Source: Occallatibacter riparius
Lineage (GTDB): Bacteria > Acidobacteriota > Terriglobia > Terriglobales > Acidobacteriaceae
Reading direction: 5' to 3'
Assembly (NCBI RefSeq): GCF_025264625.1
Contig: NZ_CP093313.1
Location: 4,588,001-4,652,000 of the forward strand
DNA length: 64,000 bases
Shown: positions 16,930 to 25,175 of the stretch, piece by piece
How the letters are laid out: the number at the start of each line of letters is the position of its first letter
Numbering within the stretch: the stretch's first letter is position 1
Notes under the pieces: model-generated
Database searches by the model: none
What the model saw: only the letters and a program-made list of their open reading frames with translations
Told to the model about the DNA's origin: nothing
Position numbers and translations under genes: made by a program

Positions 16930-17439
16930 ATGGACCTCCGGCTCCGCGCCTATTGTGCGAATGACTTTGAGTTCGCGCGAGGGCTGTATTTCCAGACAAT
17001 GCGCTGGGCGATTGAACGGATTTTCGGATGGGACCAGGCTTTTCAAGAAGCCAATTTTGTCGAATGGTTCAAGCCTGACGAAATCAGCATCATTGTGGCG
17101 GATGGCGCCGACGTGGGCTGGATCCAGCAGCGGCTCGATGGAGAAGCGATCTTCCTCGGTTCAATCTACATCGCTCCAGCCATGCAGCGAAAAGGCATCG
17201 GCACACGGGTCATCCAGGCCACTCTAGATTTGGCTCGGCTTCGGCATCAAGTAGTCACTCTGGCAGTAATGAAGATCAATCCGGCCTTAGCCCTGTATGA
17301 GCGCCTCGGGTTTCGCTTCACGCATCAAGACGAACACAAACTCTATCTGCGGGCTGATCCCTCATCCGCTAGTCGTTGCGGTCGAATAACCGCCAATTCG
17401 GAAGTGGTCATTTCAGGAGGGCACGGCTTTAGCCGCTGA
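16930..17439 (+). CDS. GNAT-family N-acetyltransferase
   Basis: A 169-residue protein. The acetyl-CoA-binding motif A is clear: IYIAPAMQRKGIGTRVIQ (Q/R-x-x-G-x-G/A type), followed by a helix, a beta strand VTLAVMKINPALALYERLGF (motif B, with the typical N-P-A-x-x-L-Y-x-x-x-G-F) and the closing strand HKLYLRA. It transfers acetyl from acetyl-CoA to an amine; the substrate is unknown. Start: ATG 16930 is used; GTG 16909 is in frame upstream, and neither has a clear ribosome site. About 25 residues after the domain look unstructured. Confidence 0.82.
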   Translation: MDLRLRAYCANDFEFARGLYFQTMRWAIERIFGWDQAFQEANFVEWFKPDEISIIVADGADVGWIQQRLDGEAIFLGSIYIAPAMQRKGIGTRVIQATLDLARLRHQVVTLAVMKINPALALYERLGFRFTHQDEHKLYLRADPSSASRCGRITANSEVVISGGHGFSR

Positions 17440-17913
17440 GGGACGCTTTTGAGCCGCCCGACTCGCCACTGGGAGCTTTCCGCAGCCTCTTTAGCCCCGC
17501 TTGTGGTCTCCAATCAGGGCATCACTTCAGTGGTTCCGCAAGAGGCTGATCGTATGAACTCAGGCCGTTAGCCCGGCAGTTCTTCTCCCTGCAAGGAATT
17601 CCTTGCGCAGTCCACACACGTGACAGCCATCACGGACGCCCATCGCCGCACCCGCTACCATCCAGAAAGGGTTGCGCTCTTATCAGAAGCGCAGCCCTTC
17701 ACAGTCTGAGCCAAAGTTTACTAGAAAATTAGCTACCCCTCCCCCTGTTTCGGCTTCTCCTTATCTTCGCTTTTCAGGCGGATTTTTCCGGTAACCATTT
17801 GACTAAAAATGACTTAGCTATTTACAAAATTCCATAGGCCCAAATTGGGAACAAAACGCACGAAGTTACTTAGCAGTTAACAGGCAGCGCAGCCAAGTCT
17901 CTTCTGTCGGATC
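17440..17913. other. Gene-free stretch with one hairpin
   Basis: No gene supported. One hairpin lies at 17667-17699 (aagggttgcgct / agcgcagccctt, one G-T pair, 9-base loop) without a T tract on the plus strand. The segment 17700-17870 is markedly richer in A and T than its surroundings, as expected of promoter DNA, but no gene starts downstream on the plus strand. Confidence 0.5.
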
Positions 17914-17948
17914 TCAAAAGCGAAGGGCCGCTCCCGGAGGAGCGGCCC
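17914..17948 (-). terminator. Intrinsic terminator of the zinc-ribbon gene
   Basis: A 10-base perfect stem (17925-17934 with 17939-17948, loop cgga). On the minus strand it is followed by ttcgctttt. A second short hairpin (17959-17965 with 17970-17976) lies between it and the stop codon. Confidence 0.8.
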
Positions 17949-17979
17949 CTTTAGACGCTTCGTTCGGCAGAACGAAACC

Positions 17980-18159
17980 TTACAGCTTTTCGAAGAAATC
18001 GCAGGCTGAGCACGAAATGTAGACGCCGCCCGGAACGCCGCGCTCGCGGTCCTTCACGCGCTTCACAATGCGCGTCGGCTTGCTGCACTTGGGGCAGTCG
18101 GTCGACTTGGTCGTATCCATGACCTTCTTACGGTCACCAGTTTTTGCAATCTTTGCCAT
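17980..18159 (-). CDS. Small zinc-ribbon protein (59 residues)
   Basis: Reads MAKIAKTGDRKKVMDTTKST, then CPKC (C22, C25) and, after 24 basic residues, CSAC (C50, C53), ending FFEKL. The two C-x2-C pairs form a zinc ribbon of the size found in ribosomal proteins and small transcription or translation accessory proteins. The lysine- and arginine-rich surroundings suggest nucleic acid binding, which is inferred. A GGAG lies about 14 bases before the ATG, which is far. It has its own terminator and no operon partner. No named function can be given. Confidence 0.75.
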   Translation of the reverse strand: MAKIAKTGDRKKVMDTTKSTDCPKCSKPTRIVKRVKDRERGVPGGVYISCSACDFFEKL

Positions 18160-18297
18160 AGCTTGGGTGAATCTCCTTCTCGGAATTGTCTCTGCTCACA
18201 GGCACCGTCTCCGTGCCGCCAGCCCCAAAAGGAGTTGGCCGCACCGCAGGTGCCCGGCTTCAACGGCGCGGTCAGTATGCTCTTCTCTTGTCGCCTG

Positions 18298-18329
18298 AAA
18301 ATGCGGGAGGGAGCGGACTCGCTCCCTCC
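18298..18329 (-). terminator. Probable intrinsic terminator of the 18362-19642 gene
   Basis: A 10-base perfect stem (18306-18315 with 18320-18329, loop gact), followed on the minus strand by a short cgcattttc tract; the T run is weak. Confidence 0.6.
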
Positions 18330-18361
18330 AGTTTACATCAAGGCGTGATTTTAGGTCCGCA

Positions 18362-19642
18362 TCAGCGTTGCGGTGACGGCTGCTGCTGTGCGGGCGGATT
18401 CGCCGGGGGCTTCTGGGCATCCGCTGGCTTATTCGCATCCTCGTCTGCGGGCGCAGGAGTTCGCGGCAGACCGGTAGCATCGGGATAGTCATCGGGCTTC
18501 TGCTGCGGGAACTGCACTGGCTTCATAGCGTCGTCGGGTCGCCTGTTCATAACGGCGGGGTCCGGTGTGTCGCCCTCTTTGTGCAGGGTGGGCGGCGGCG
18601 CCGGAGCCTGCGTGTTCGGGTCGCGGACCACGTCTCCGAGCGCCACCGTCCGAGTGTGATCATCGGTCGGCGCCAGCGGAGAGCCGTCTGTCCGCATCAG
18701 CCCCTCGACTTCATCTTTCTCAAAGATCTGCGGCGACTTGCCGACCGCAGCGATCTCCAGCCGGATGACGCGGTTGCCGTTGATCCGCACGAACTGCACC
18801 GGTTTCGGCGGCGCGCCATAGATCCACTCCTCGAAAGGCGTCTGGCCCTCCGTCTCGCGAACCTTGCGGTCAGGCTGCCCCATCGCGAACATCACCATGT
18901 CGGTGGTCATGCCCACCATCACATGGTGGTTGAGAATCGCGTCTTTCAGGGCCGGTGGAAGTGTGTCGGTGAAGGCCTGGATAGGCGTCTTCAGATCGAA
19001 GGAGATGAGCGGCGACAGGAGCGCTTTGACCTCCTTGTCAGTCAGTGGAGGAACCTGACCCTTGAAGGCGAGTGTCAAGCGGGCACCCTGCGGGTCCTGG
19101 CCATCGTCCTGCACAACCGGCGAGGTCATGCCTCCACCGGCGCCGATCTGGATGTGCCGGAGGAACCTATGCTTGGCATCAGGGCCGCCGTTCAGCATCA
19201 GGATGATCTTGTCCTTCTCGAACTTCAGGTCGGTAATCACCAGCCGCTCACCCGGTTTCGCGGAGATGCCCTGCTCCGTGACCATGTTGAGATAGGGCTC
19301 ACCGGCGGGAATCAACTTGCCGTTGGCCTCTATCGTCAGACCCTTGTGGCCCTTGGGGAACGGCCGCATCGCGAATCCCTGCTCAGCCTGCAGCAGGCGG
19401 ATCAGCTCCAGCCGCGTTTTGGTATCGAGAGGCCCGCTCGGCAACTGCACATGCGTAGGGGTGATCTGCGCGTATCGGCGATCAACCGGAGCGCCGGTCG
19501 CACGGCCATGCGTATCGATGGTGATCGCTTGGGAGAACGCCCGAGGCGCCGTTGCGCACACTGCGGCCAGAACCAGGGATCCGACCCAAACCCGGTGAGC
19601 TTTAGTCATATTCGGCCTGAGATACGATAACGAGCTCTTCAT
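18362..19642 (-). CDS. Secreted protein of unknown function with proline-rich tail
   Basis: A 426-residue protein with a signal-like N-terminus (a hydrophobic stretch at about 19-38 ending APRAFSQ). The central part has a possible compact domain (MGQPDRKVRETEGQTPFEEW to VRINGNRVIRLEIAAVG) that recalls the BamE/SmpA-type 'predict-and-check' lipoprotein fold, a resemblance by eye only. The last about 90 residues are rich in Pro, Asp and Ala and probably disordered. ATG 19642 is chosen because GGGAGGA lies five bases upstream; the frame remains open to 19855. I do not recognise a function. It stands alone on the minus strand. Confidence 0.65.
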   Translation of the reverse strand: MKSSLSYLRPNMTKAHRVWVGSLVLAAVCATAPRAFSQAITIDTHGRATGAPVDRRYAQITPTHVQLPSGPLDTKTRLELIRLLQAEQGFAMRPFPKGHKGLTIEANGKLIPAGEPYLNMVTEQGISAKPGERLVITDLKFEKDKIILMLNGGPDAKHRFLRHIQIGAGGGMTSPVVQDDGQDPQGARLTLAFKGQVPPLTDKEVKALLSPLISFDLKTPIQAFTDTLPPALKDAILNHHVMVGMTTDMVMFAMGQPDRKVRETEGQTPFEEWIYGAPPKPVQFVRINGNRVIRLEIAAVGKSPQIFEKDEVEGLMRTDGSPLAPTDDHTRTVALGDVVRDPNTQAPAPPPTLHKEGDTPDPAVMNRRPDDAMKPVQFPQQKPDDYPDATGLPRTPAPADEDANKPADAQKPPANPPAQQQPSPQR

Positions 19643-19952
19643 GGGGTTCCTCCCATGTTGCATCAAGCATGCGCCGCAGGCAGCGAGTGAAGCAAGAGCA
19701 AAGCCCAAATTCGCTTTTGTCCGGCTCTGCAGCCCGGTAAGACGGACCTGCAGGTTTGGACTTCCCGGACCCGGCGCGGTTACCGTGAGTTCGGGCCGCG
19801 AGCGAACGAATCCAACCCTGAACTCCTTGCGAAGCCGGAGGATGAAGACCGCCATTCTCTCTGCGGGAAGCGATTCAGCCAGGCCTTCAAGCGCCCTTTT
19901 GTTCCCGTCCCGAAACGTTACGCGTCTGGCCCACGGTACTTACTGTGAGGAC

Positions 19953-21023
19953 CTACCGCGTGGATTCGTTGCCTGTATTCGGCTCGTCCGGCTCAGGATT
20001 CGCCGCTGGAGCTTGGGGAATCATCGGAGCCACCAAGGGCGCGCTCAGCGGGGCAATCTGCACCAGCGGGGGCGGAGCGGGCTCCGACGCGCCCATCGCG
20101 TCTTCGTGCTGGCGTCGCGCTGCGGCATCAATGTCAACTGGGATGCCGCCGGGGATGAGCTCTGGCACGTTGTAGCGGTAGTCCAGTTCGCGCGTCATGC
20201 GATAAATGACGGGGACAAGAGCCAGCATAACGATAAAGGCCAACCAGCTCGACTCCAATCCAAAGCCGCCGCCTGTTAGCCAGAAGGAGCCGGTGGGGTC
20301 GCCCTGCACGACCGCCGAGTGGCTGTTGTCTCCGTTGACCGCAAGGCCGAACAGCAGCGCCCGGCTGGCCTTCCAGCCGAAATTCAGTCCCCAGCTTACC
20401 CACAATGCTTGGGTGCGCAGGTATGCAAGCGACAGACCCACTGCCAGGACAAACGAGGTCACGGCGGTCGTTCGCGACGCGCCCGGGGTCATGCTCTCGA
20501 GGAATGCGTAGAGCAGGGAAAACCCGAATACCGCGCCCGCCTGCCCGGTGGCGCGCGCGAATCGCTGGAAGGCGTAACCGCGGAAGGTCAGTTCTTCGCC
20601 AAGGCAGAGCAGCGCGAAGTATGCGAAGTCGACCAGCAGCCAGCCCCATGAAGAAAGGGAAGGCGAGATAGACACGGCAATGCCGCCAAAGAGGGCCATG
20701 GCCGCCACGCATACCGCGGCGACGCCCCAGCCGGCAGCAAGCCCCATACCGAACTCCTGCATGAACCCCGCACGGCGCGGCAAGCCCTGTGCGCTGATGG
20801 GCTGAACCTGCCGATTCAGCGAGAAGCCCAGACCCGCAAATCCCAGGAGCAGCAGAAAGACGAGCATGGCCTGCTCAGTGAGCGGCTGCCACCGCTCGCC
20901 CACCAACCCGAGCGCGCCGTGATGCGCCAGCGCCCGGGCCAGAAAGTAATAGAACAGCGCAAACAGGAACTGCCCGTAAGCGCGGAGGCGGCTGTCGCGC
21001 ACCTGAACTGTTGCGGTCGTCAT
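19953..21023 (-). CDS. CPBP-type intramembrane protease family protein, lacking the usual histidines
   Basis: A 356-residue integral membrane protein with about eight hydrophobic segments and a proline-rich cytoplasmic-type tail (about the last 70 residues). It contains GEELTFRGYAFQRF, the E-E-x-x-x-R motif 1 of CPBP (Abi/Rce1-like) proteases. Motif 2 (usually F-x-x-x-H) reads FSLLYAFLES and motif 3 (usually H-x-x-x-N) reads WGLNFGWKAS, so both metal-binding histidines appear to be replaced. It may therefore be a non-catalytic family member. ATG 21023 is preferred over TTG 21044, although neither has a good ribosome site. It lies downstream of accA on the same strand with a 95-base gap. Confidence 0.75.
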   Translation of the reverse strand: MTTATVQVRDSRLRAYGQFLFALFYYFLARALAHHGALGLVGERWQPLTEQAMLVFLLLLGFAGLGFSLNRQVQPISAQGLPRRAGFMQEFGMGLAAGWGVAAVCVAAMALFGGIAVSISPSLSSWGWLLVDFAYFALLCLGEELTFRGYAFQRFARATGQAGAVFGFSLLYAFLESMTPGASRTTAVTSFVLAVGLSLAYLRTQALWVSWGLNFGWKASRALLFGLAVNGDNSHSAVVQGDPTGSFWLTGGGFGLESSWLAFIVMLALVPVIYRMTRELDYRYNVPELIPGGIPVDIDAAARRQHEDAMGASEPAPPPLVQIAPLSAPLVAPMIPQAPAANPEPDEPNTGNESTR

Positions 21024-21118
21024 CAGGCCCGCCTTCTCGGCCAAGCCAAATGCACGGGGCTGCCGTTGACACAGGAACTCAAGACAACTGCGAGATGAGC
21101 TTCACGACGCGCCAAGGA

Positions 21119-21961
21119 CTAACCTTCCGTGTAGAACTGGGCCATCTTGCGGAACTTGGCCTGGCGTGTCGCGATGAGCTGATCGATCGGCTGTGCCTTG
21201 ATCTCCGCCAGATGCTTGCGAAGAGCGTCGCCCAGCAGGCTGGCGGCAGCTTCGTGATCGGTATGAGCGCCGTCCTGGGGTTCGCGAATGATCTCGTCTA
21301 CGCAGCCCAGCTTGGCCACTTCAGGCGCGGCGATGCGCATGGCTTCGGCGGCAAGCTGCTTCTGGTTCGCATCGCGCCACATAATGGCCGCGCAAGACTC
21401 CGGCGTAATCACGAAGTAGAGCGCATTCTCCAGGATGAGCACGCGGTCCGTCACCGCCAGTGCCAGCGCTCCGCCCGATCCGCCTTCTCCCGTGATGACC
21501 GAGATGGTGGGAACGCGCAGGCGGCTCATTTCCAGAATGTTGCGGGCAATGGCTTCGGCCTGGCCGCGCTCTTCAGCACCGAGTCCGGGAAAGGCGCCGG
21601 GCAGGTCGATGAAGCTGATGACCGGCCGGTTGAACTTCTCGGCGATGCGCATGCAGCGCAGCGCTTTTCGATATCCCTCCGGATGAGGCATGCCGAAGTT
21701 GCGGCGCACCTTCTCCTTCGTAGTTCCACCCTTGCGGTTGCCGATTACGAGGACTTCTTCGCCGTCGAGCCGCGCCATGCCGCACGCCACCGCTTCGTCG
21801 TCGCCAAAGGCGCGATCCCCGTGAATCTCGCTGAAATCAGTGAAGATCCGCTCGATGAACTCCATCGGATAAGGCCGCTCGTTATGCCGGGCTCGCTCGA
21901 TTCTCGCCCACGCCGCTGAAACGGCCGGCGCTTGCGTTGCACTGCCAGTATGTTCGCTCAT
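21119..21961 (-). CDS. accA: Acetyl-CoA carboxylase carboxyltransferase subunit alpha
   Basis: A 280-residue cytoplasmic protein. With AccD it transfers the carboxyl group from carboxybiotin to acetyl-CoA, giving malonyl-CoA, the first step of fatty acid synthesis. Recognised by GGTTKEKVRRNFGMPHPEGY, FIDLPGAFPGLGAEERGQAE and GEGGSGGALALAVTDRV, which form the carboxybiotin/CoA-binding crotonase fold. Common AccA proteins have about 315-325 residues; this one starts close to RPYPMEF, so most of the N-terminal helical region is missing. ATG 21961 is preceded by AGGTG. AccD is not in the window, which is usual. Confidence 0.93.
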   Translation of the reverse strand: MSEHTGSATQAPAVSAAWARIERARHNERPYPMEFIERIFTDFSEIHGDRAFGDDEAVACGMARLDGEEVLVIGNRKGGTTKEKVRRNFGMPHPEGYRKALRCMRIAEKFNRPVISFIDLPGAFPGLGAEERGQAEAIARNILEMSRLRVPTISVITGEGGSGGALALAVTDRVLILENALYFVITPESCAAIMWRDANQKQLAAEAMRIAAPEVAKLGCVDEIIREPQDGAHTDHEAAASLLGDALRKHLAEIKAQPIDQLIATRQAKFRKMAQFYTEG

Positions 21962-22122
21962 CGACACCTTAAATGAATGCGGACGCCGGGGAGGCCGCCC
22001 GTCTCTCAAAGATTCTACGGGGCGAGGCTACCTGCGACAAATATATGTCACTTGCGGTGCCGCCCGTACACTGGTGTGACACGCGCGTTCAGCGCGATCC
22101 CCATGGAGCGAGACCCCGCCGC

Positions 22123-22899
22123 ATGAGCGCTGCCATTGAATTTCGCGACGTATCGCTTGCCACGCGCGAGGGCCGGCACATTCTCAACGGCGTTTCATTC
22201 ACTATCGAAGAGGGAACCGTCACAGCGATTCTCGGCCGCAGCGGGTCGGGGAAGACCACGCTGCTGCGCACAGTGAATCGCCTGATTGTGCCTACCGGCG
22301 GGGACGTCTTGGTGCGGGGACATTCCGCCGCCGATGCCGATTTGATTGCTCTGCGGCGCGGCATCGGGTACGTCATCCAGGAGACAGGGCTGTTTCCGCA
22401 CTTCACTGTGGAGCGCAACGTGGGCCTTGTGCTTGAAGTCGAGGGTCGCGCGCGCGCTGAGCGCAGTGAACGCAGCCATGAACTGCTCTCTGCTGTGGGA
22501 CTCGAGCCTGGCACATACAGCCGCCGCTATCCCCATCAGCTTTCCGGAGGACAGCGCCAACGCGTGGGCCTGGCGCGTGCCCTCGCCGCCGATCCGCCGA
22601 TTCTGCTGATGGATGAGCCATTCGGCGCACTCGATCCACTGACGCGCGCGGAGATGCAGGATATGCTGCGCACCCTGCTGGGGCGTATCCACGAAACCGT
22701 TCTGCTGGTGACGCACGATCTGGATGAGGCGCTCTACCTGGCTGATCGCATCGTTCTGCTGCACGAGGGACGTCTGGTAGTGCAGCTCTCGCCGGATGAA
22801 TTTGTTCACTCTGCGCAGCCGGAAGTGCAGGCCTACATCCGCGCGTTTCATCGCGGCGAGCGCAACCGCGGCGAGCGCAATGCGGAGACGCGCTCATGA
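22123..22899 (+). CDS. Osmoprotectant-type ABC transporter, ATP-binding protein
   Basis: A 258-residue ATPase. Walker A is GRSGSGKTT, the Q-loop is VIQETGLFPHFTV, the signature is LSGGQRQRVGLARAL and Walker B is ILLMDEPFGALDP; the H-loop lies in LLVTHDLDEALYLADRI. The sequence resembles OpuCA/ProV-like subunits of glycine betaine/choline/carnitine importers but has no C-terminal CBS domains. ATG 22123 is used because the family starts near AIEFRDVSL; the open frame extends 50 codons upstream. It is the first gene of a three-gene operon: its stop overlaps the permease ATG (ATGA, 22896-22899). Confidence 0.88.
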   Translation: MSAAIEFRDVSLATREGRHILNGVSFTIEEGTVTAILGRSGSGKTTLLRTVNRLIVPTGGDVLVRGHSAADADLIALRRGIGYVIQETGLFPHFTVERNVGLVLEVEGRARAERSERSHELLSAVGLEPGTYSRRYPHQLSGGQRQRVGLARALAADPPILLMDEPFGALDPLTRAEMQDMLRTLLGRIHETVLLVTHDLDEALYLADRIVLLHEGRLVVQLSPDEFVHSAQPEVQAYIRAFHRGERNRGERNAETRS

Positions 22900-23525
22900 C
22901 GCGCTTCCTGTCGCAGTACGGATCCCAGATCGGAACGCTCACGCTGGAGCATCTGTGGCTCACGGTAGGAGCAATGCTGTTTGCGACAGCAATTGCCGTG
23001 CCCGCGGGGATCTGGCTCACGCGTGCTCCACGATGGGCGCGCCCGGTCATTGGCGTGGCCAATGTGCTGCAGACGATTCCGTCACTGGCGATGTTCGGAT
23101 TTCTTCTGCCTCTGCCGTGGCTGGGCGATCGCGCGGCGCGCATCGCCATCGTTGCGTTGACGGCCTATGCACTGCTGCCGATTCTGCGCAACACCTATGC
23201 GGGGATTCGCGGCATCGATCCGGCGGTGCTCGAAGTAGCGCGGGCGCTGGGACTGACCGGAACGCAACGGTTGTTCAAGGTGGAGCTGCCGCTGGCCGCA
23301 TCGTTCATTCTTGCTGGATTGCGAACGGCAACGGTGACATGCGTAGGAATCGCAACGATTGCGGCTGCTGTCGGCGCAGGTGGATTGGGTGAGTTGATCT
23401 TCCGCGGCGTAGCTTCCGTGGATAATCGGCTGGTTCTTGCAGGCGCCGTGCCCGCCGCGCTACTGGCCCTGCTTGCGGATGGCGCGCTAGGCTTGCTGGA
23501 AAGACGGTTCAAGGTGCCGGCGTGA
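22896..23525 (+). CDS. Osmoprotectant-type ABC transporter, permease
   Basis: A 209-residue inner-membrane protein with about six hydrophobic segments. It carries the permease coupling motif (EVARALGLTGTQRLFKVELP, the EAA loop) and closes with AAVGAGGLGELIFRG, typical of the OpuCB/YehY class. It starts inside the stop of the ATPase gene and its own TGA overlaps the GTG start of the binding-protein gene. Only one permease gene is present, so the transporter probably uses a homodimer, unlike the two-permease OpuC systems. Confidence 0.88.
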   Translation: MTRFLSQYGSQIGTLTLEHLWLTVGAMLFATAIAVPAGIWLTRAPRWARPVIGVANVLQTIPSLAMFGFLLPLPWLGDRAARIAIVALTAYALLPILRNTYAGIRGIDPAVLEVARALGLTGTQRLFKVELPLAASFILAGLRTATVTCVGIATIAAAVGAGGLGELIFRGVASVDNRLVLAGAVPAALLALLADGALGLLERRFKVPA

Positions 23526-24397
23526 GAATCCTTGCCGCGGCATGCGCTTTCTTGATCGCGCTCACGGGCTGTGCGCCACCGCGTCCTGATCATCCCGTCA
23601 TCGGCGCGAAAAACTTCACCGAACAGGTCGTCCTGGGCGAGTTGCTGGCCCAGGAGATCGAGGCCAAGTCGAATCTCAAGGTGGAGCGCCGCTTCTATCT
23701 CGCCGGCAGCTACATCTCAAACCAGGCGCTGGTCTCGGGCCGCATCGATGCGTACGTGGAATACACCGGCACAGCGCTGACGGCGATTCTGAAGCAACCG
23801 GTGGACCGTGACCCCGAGCGCGCGCTTGCCACGGTCAGGCGCCTTTACGAATCGAAGGATCACGTTACGGTTGGTCCTCCGCTGGGTTTCGAGAACACGT
23901 TCGCCATGGTGATTCGCGGAGATGACGCGCGCCGCTTGCACCTCGCCACGCTGAGCCAGGCCGCGCCCTATACGCCTCAGTGGAAGCTCGGCGTGGGATA
24001 CGAATTCGAGCAGCGTCCCGACGGGTTGCCGGGCTTGAGCGCAGCCTATGGGCTGAAGTTCGAAGGCTCGCCGCGCACCATGGATCTGGGGTTGCTGTAT
24101 CGCGCGCTGAGTGCGCACCAGGTGGACATGATCGCCGCCAATTCGACCGATGGCCCGATACAGGCAATGGGGCTTACCGCGCTAGCTGACGATCGACACT
24201 ATTTCCCGCCCTATCAAGCCGTGCCGCTGGTGCGCGACGAGGCCCTGCAACGATGGCCGCAGATCCGCACAGCTCTGGATGCGCTGGCAGGGAAGGTGAG
24301 CGCGGAAGACATGCGCGGCATGAATGAGGCTGTCGATGGGCAACATCGCGATCCGGCAGATGTGGTGAGGGAGTTTCGCGCACGGAAGGGCCTTTGA
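23522..24397 (+). CDS. Osmoprotectant-type ABC transporter, substrate-binding lipoprotein
   Basis: A 291-residue protein with a lipoprotein signal (MRILAAACAFLIALTGC, lipid Cys17) followed by VIGAKNFTEQVVLGELLAQE, the N-terminal hallmark of OpuAC/OsmF-type binding proteins, then GRIDAYVEYTGTALTAIL and VDMIAANSTDGPIQAMGLTA. It presents glycine betaine, choline or a related quaternary amine to the permease from the periplasm; the exact ligand cannot be read. It starts with GTG in a four-base overlap (GTGA) with the permease stop and is last in the operon. Confidence 0.88.
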   Translation: MRILAAACAFLIALTGCAPPRPDHPVIGAKNFTEQVVLGELLAQEIEAKSNLKVERRFYLAGSYISNQALVSGRIDAYVEYTGTALTAILKQPVDRDPERALATVRRLYESKDHVTVGPPLGFENTFAMVIRGDDARRLHLATLSQAAPYTPQWKLGVGYEFEQRPDGLPGLSAAYGLKFEGSPRTMDLGLLYRALSAHQVDMIAANSTDGPIQAMGLTALADDRHYFPPYQAVPLVRDEALQRWPQIRTALDALAGKVSAEDMRGMNEAVDGQHRDPADVVREFRARKGL

Positions 24398-24495
24398 AGC
24401 CGGAATTCGCATTTGCTTTTCTGGTCTGTCATTCCCGAAGGGAATCTGCTTGTCAGACCTCGGCTTGGCATACCAAGCCCGCTCCCCCAACAGAT

Positions 24496-24524
24496 GTCAT
24501 CCCGAGGCGAAGCCGAGGGATCTG
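24496..24524. repeat. Short palindromic intergenic repeat
   Basis: The block gtcatcccgaggcgaagccg plus agggatctg is an imperfect hairpin of the kind scattered between acidobacterial genes; a diverged longer form with the same ends (gtcatcccga ... gagggatctgcggttg) lies at 34701-34758. It sits in the 198-base gap between the binding-protein gene and the TetR gene. Known-family statement is from memory, not from a search. Confidence 0.5.
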
Positions 24525-24595
24525 TGGTTGTTCTTGCTTTTGCTTTCTGACAGTTCCCTGCAGAATCTCCCACTGCCCATCATCCCGTCGCCAAA

Positions 24596-25171
24596 TTAAA
24601 TGAAAGCCCGCCCAAACGCCTCGGCAGCTTCACGGCCCAGTTCCTCGATGTCTATCTTGGCTTTGCCATGAAAGATGTGGCGGTAGAGCATGGGGCCGAG
24701 AAGAAGGCAGATGGAAACGTCGATATCGAGACCGCTGGAAAGCTGGCCGCGCTCGATGCCGCGTTTTAGCGCATTGGCGATGGCCTTGCGGGCCGGCTCC
24801 ATGATGTTGTGGCGCCACGCGGCGCCGAACTCGGGGTGAGTAGCGGAGTAAGCGACCAGGCCGGGCATCATGCGGCTGCGCAATTCTTCAAATGCGTCAG
24901 GCGGACGGCGCGTGAGGATCCAGGTGAGGTCCTCGACAACGTCTCCTGAATCGTACTCGCGGCGTTCGTCAGAGACGCCGTTGACGTAGAGCATGACCTC
25001 CATCATCAGCGCTTCTTTGTCAGCCCAGTGGTTGTAGAGGGTGGGCTTGGCGACGCCGGCTTCGCGTGCAATCGCATCCATGCTGGTGGATTCGAAGCCG
25101 CGCTCTGCAAACAGGCGGAGCGCGGCCTGAACCATGCGTTGATGTACTTCGTTACTGCGAGTCCTTGCCAT
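24596..25171 (-). CDS. TetR-family transcriptional regulator
   Basis: A 191-residue repressor. Residues about 8-55 form the TetR DNA-binding domain: MVQAALRLFAERGFESTSMD, then AIAREAGVAKPTLYNHWADK, the recognition helix. The C-terminal ligand-binding half has LLLGPMLYRHIF, as in TetR_C-type regulators. It is the last gene of the operon with the ABC exporter (four bases after the permease stop), so it probably represses the whole operon through the palindrome at 26808-26833 and is released by a drug-like ligand; this is inferred from the arrangement. ATG 25171 is chosen because the upstream codons overlap the permease gene. Confidence 0.88.
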   Translation of the reverse strand: MARTRSNEVHQRMVQAALRLFAERGFESTSMDAIAREAGVAKPTLYNHWADKEALMMEVMLYVNGVSDERREYDSGDVVEDLTWILTRRPPDAFEELRSRMMPGLVAYSATHPEFGAAWRHNIMEPARKAIANALKRGIERGQLSSGLDIDVSICLLLGPMLYRHIFHGKAKIDIEELGREAAEAFGRAFI

Positions 25172-25175
25172 CCTG

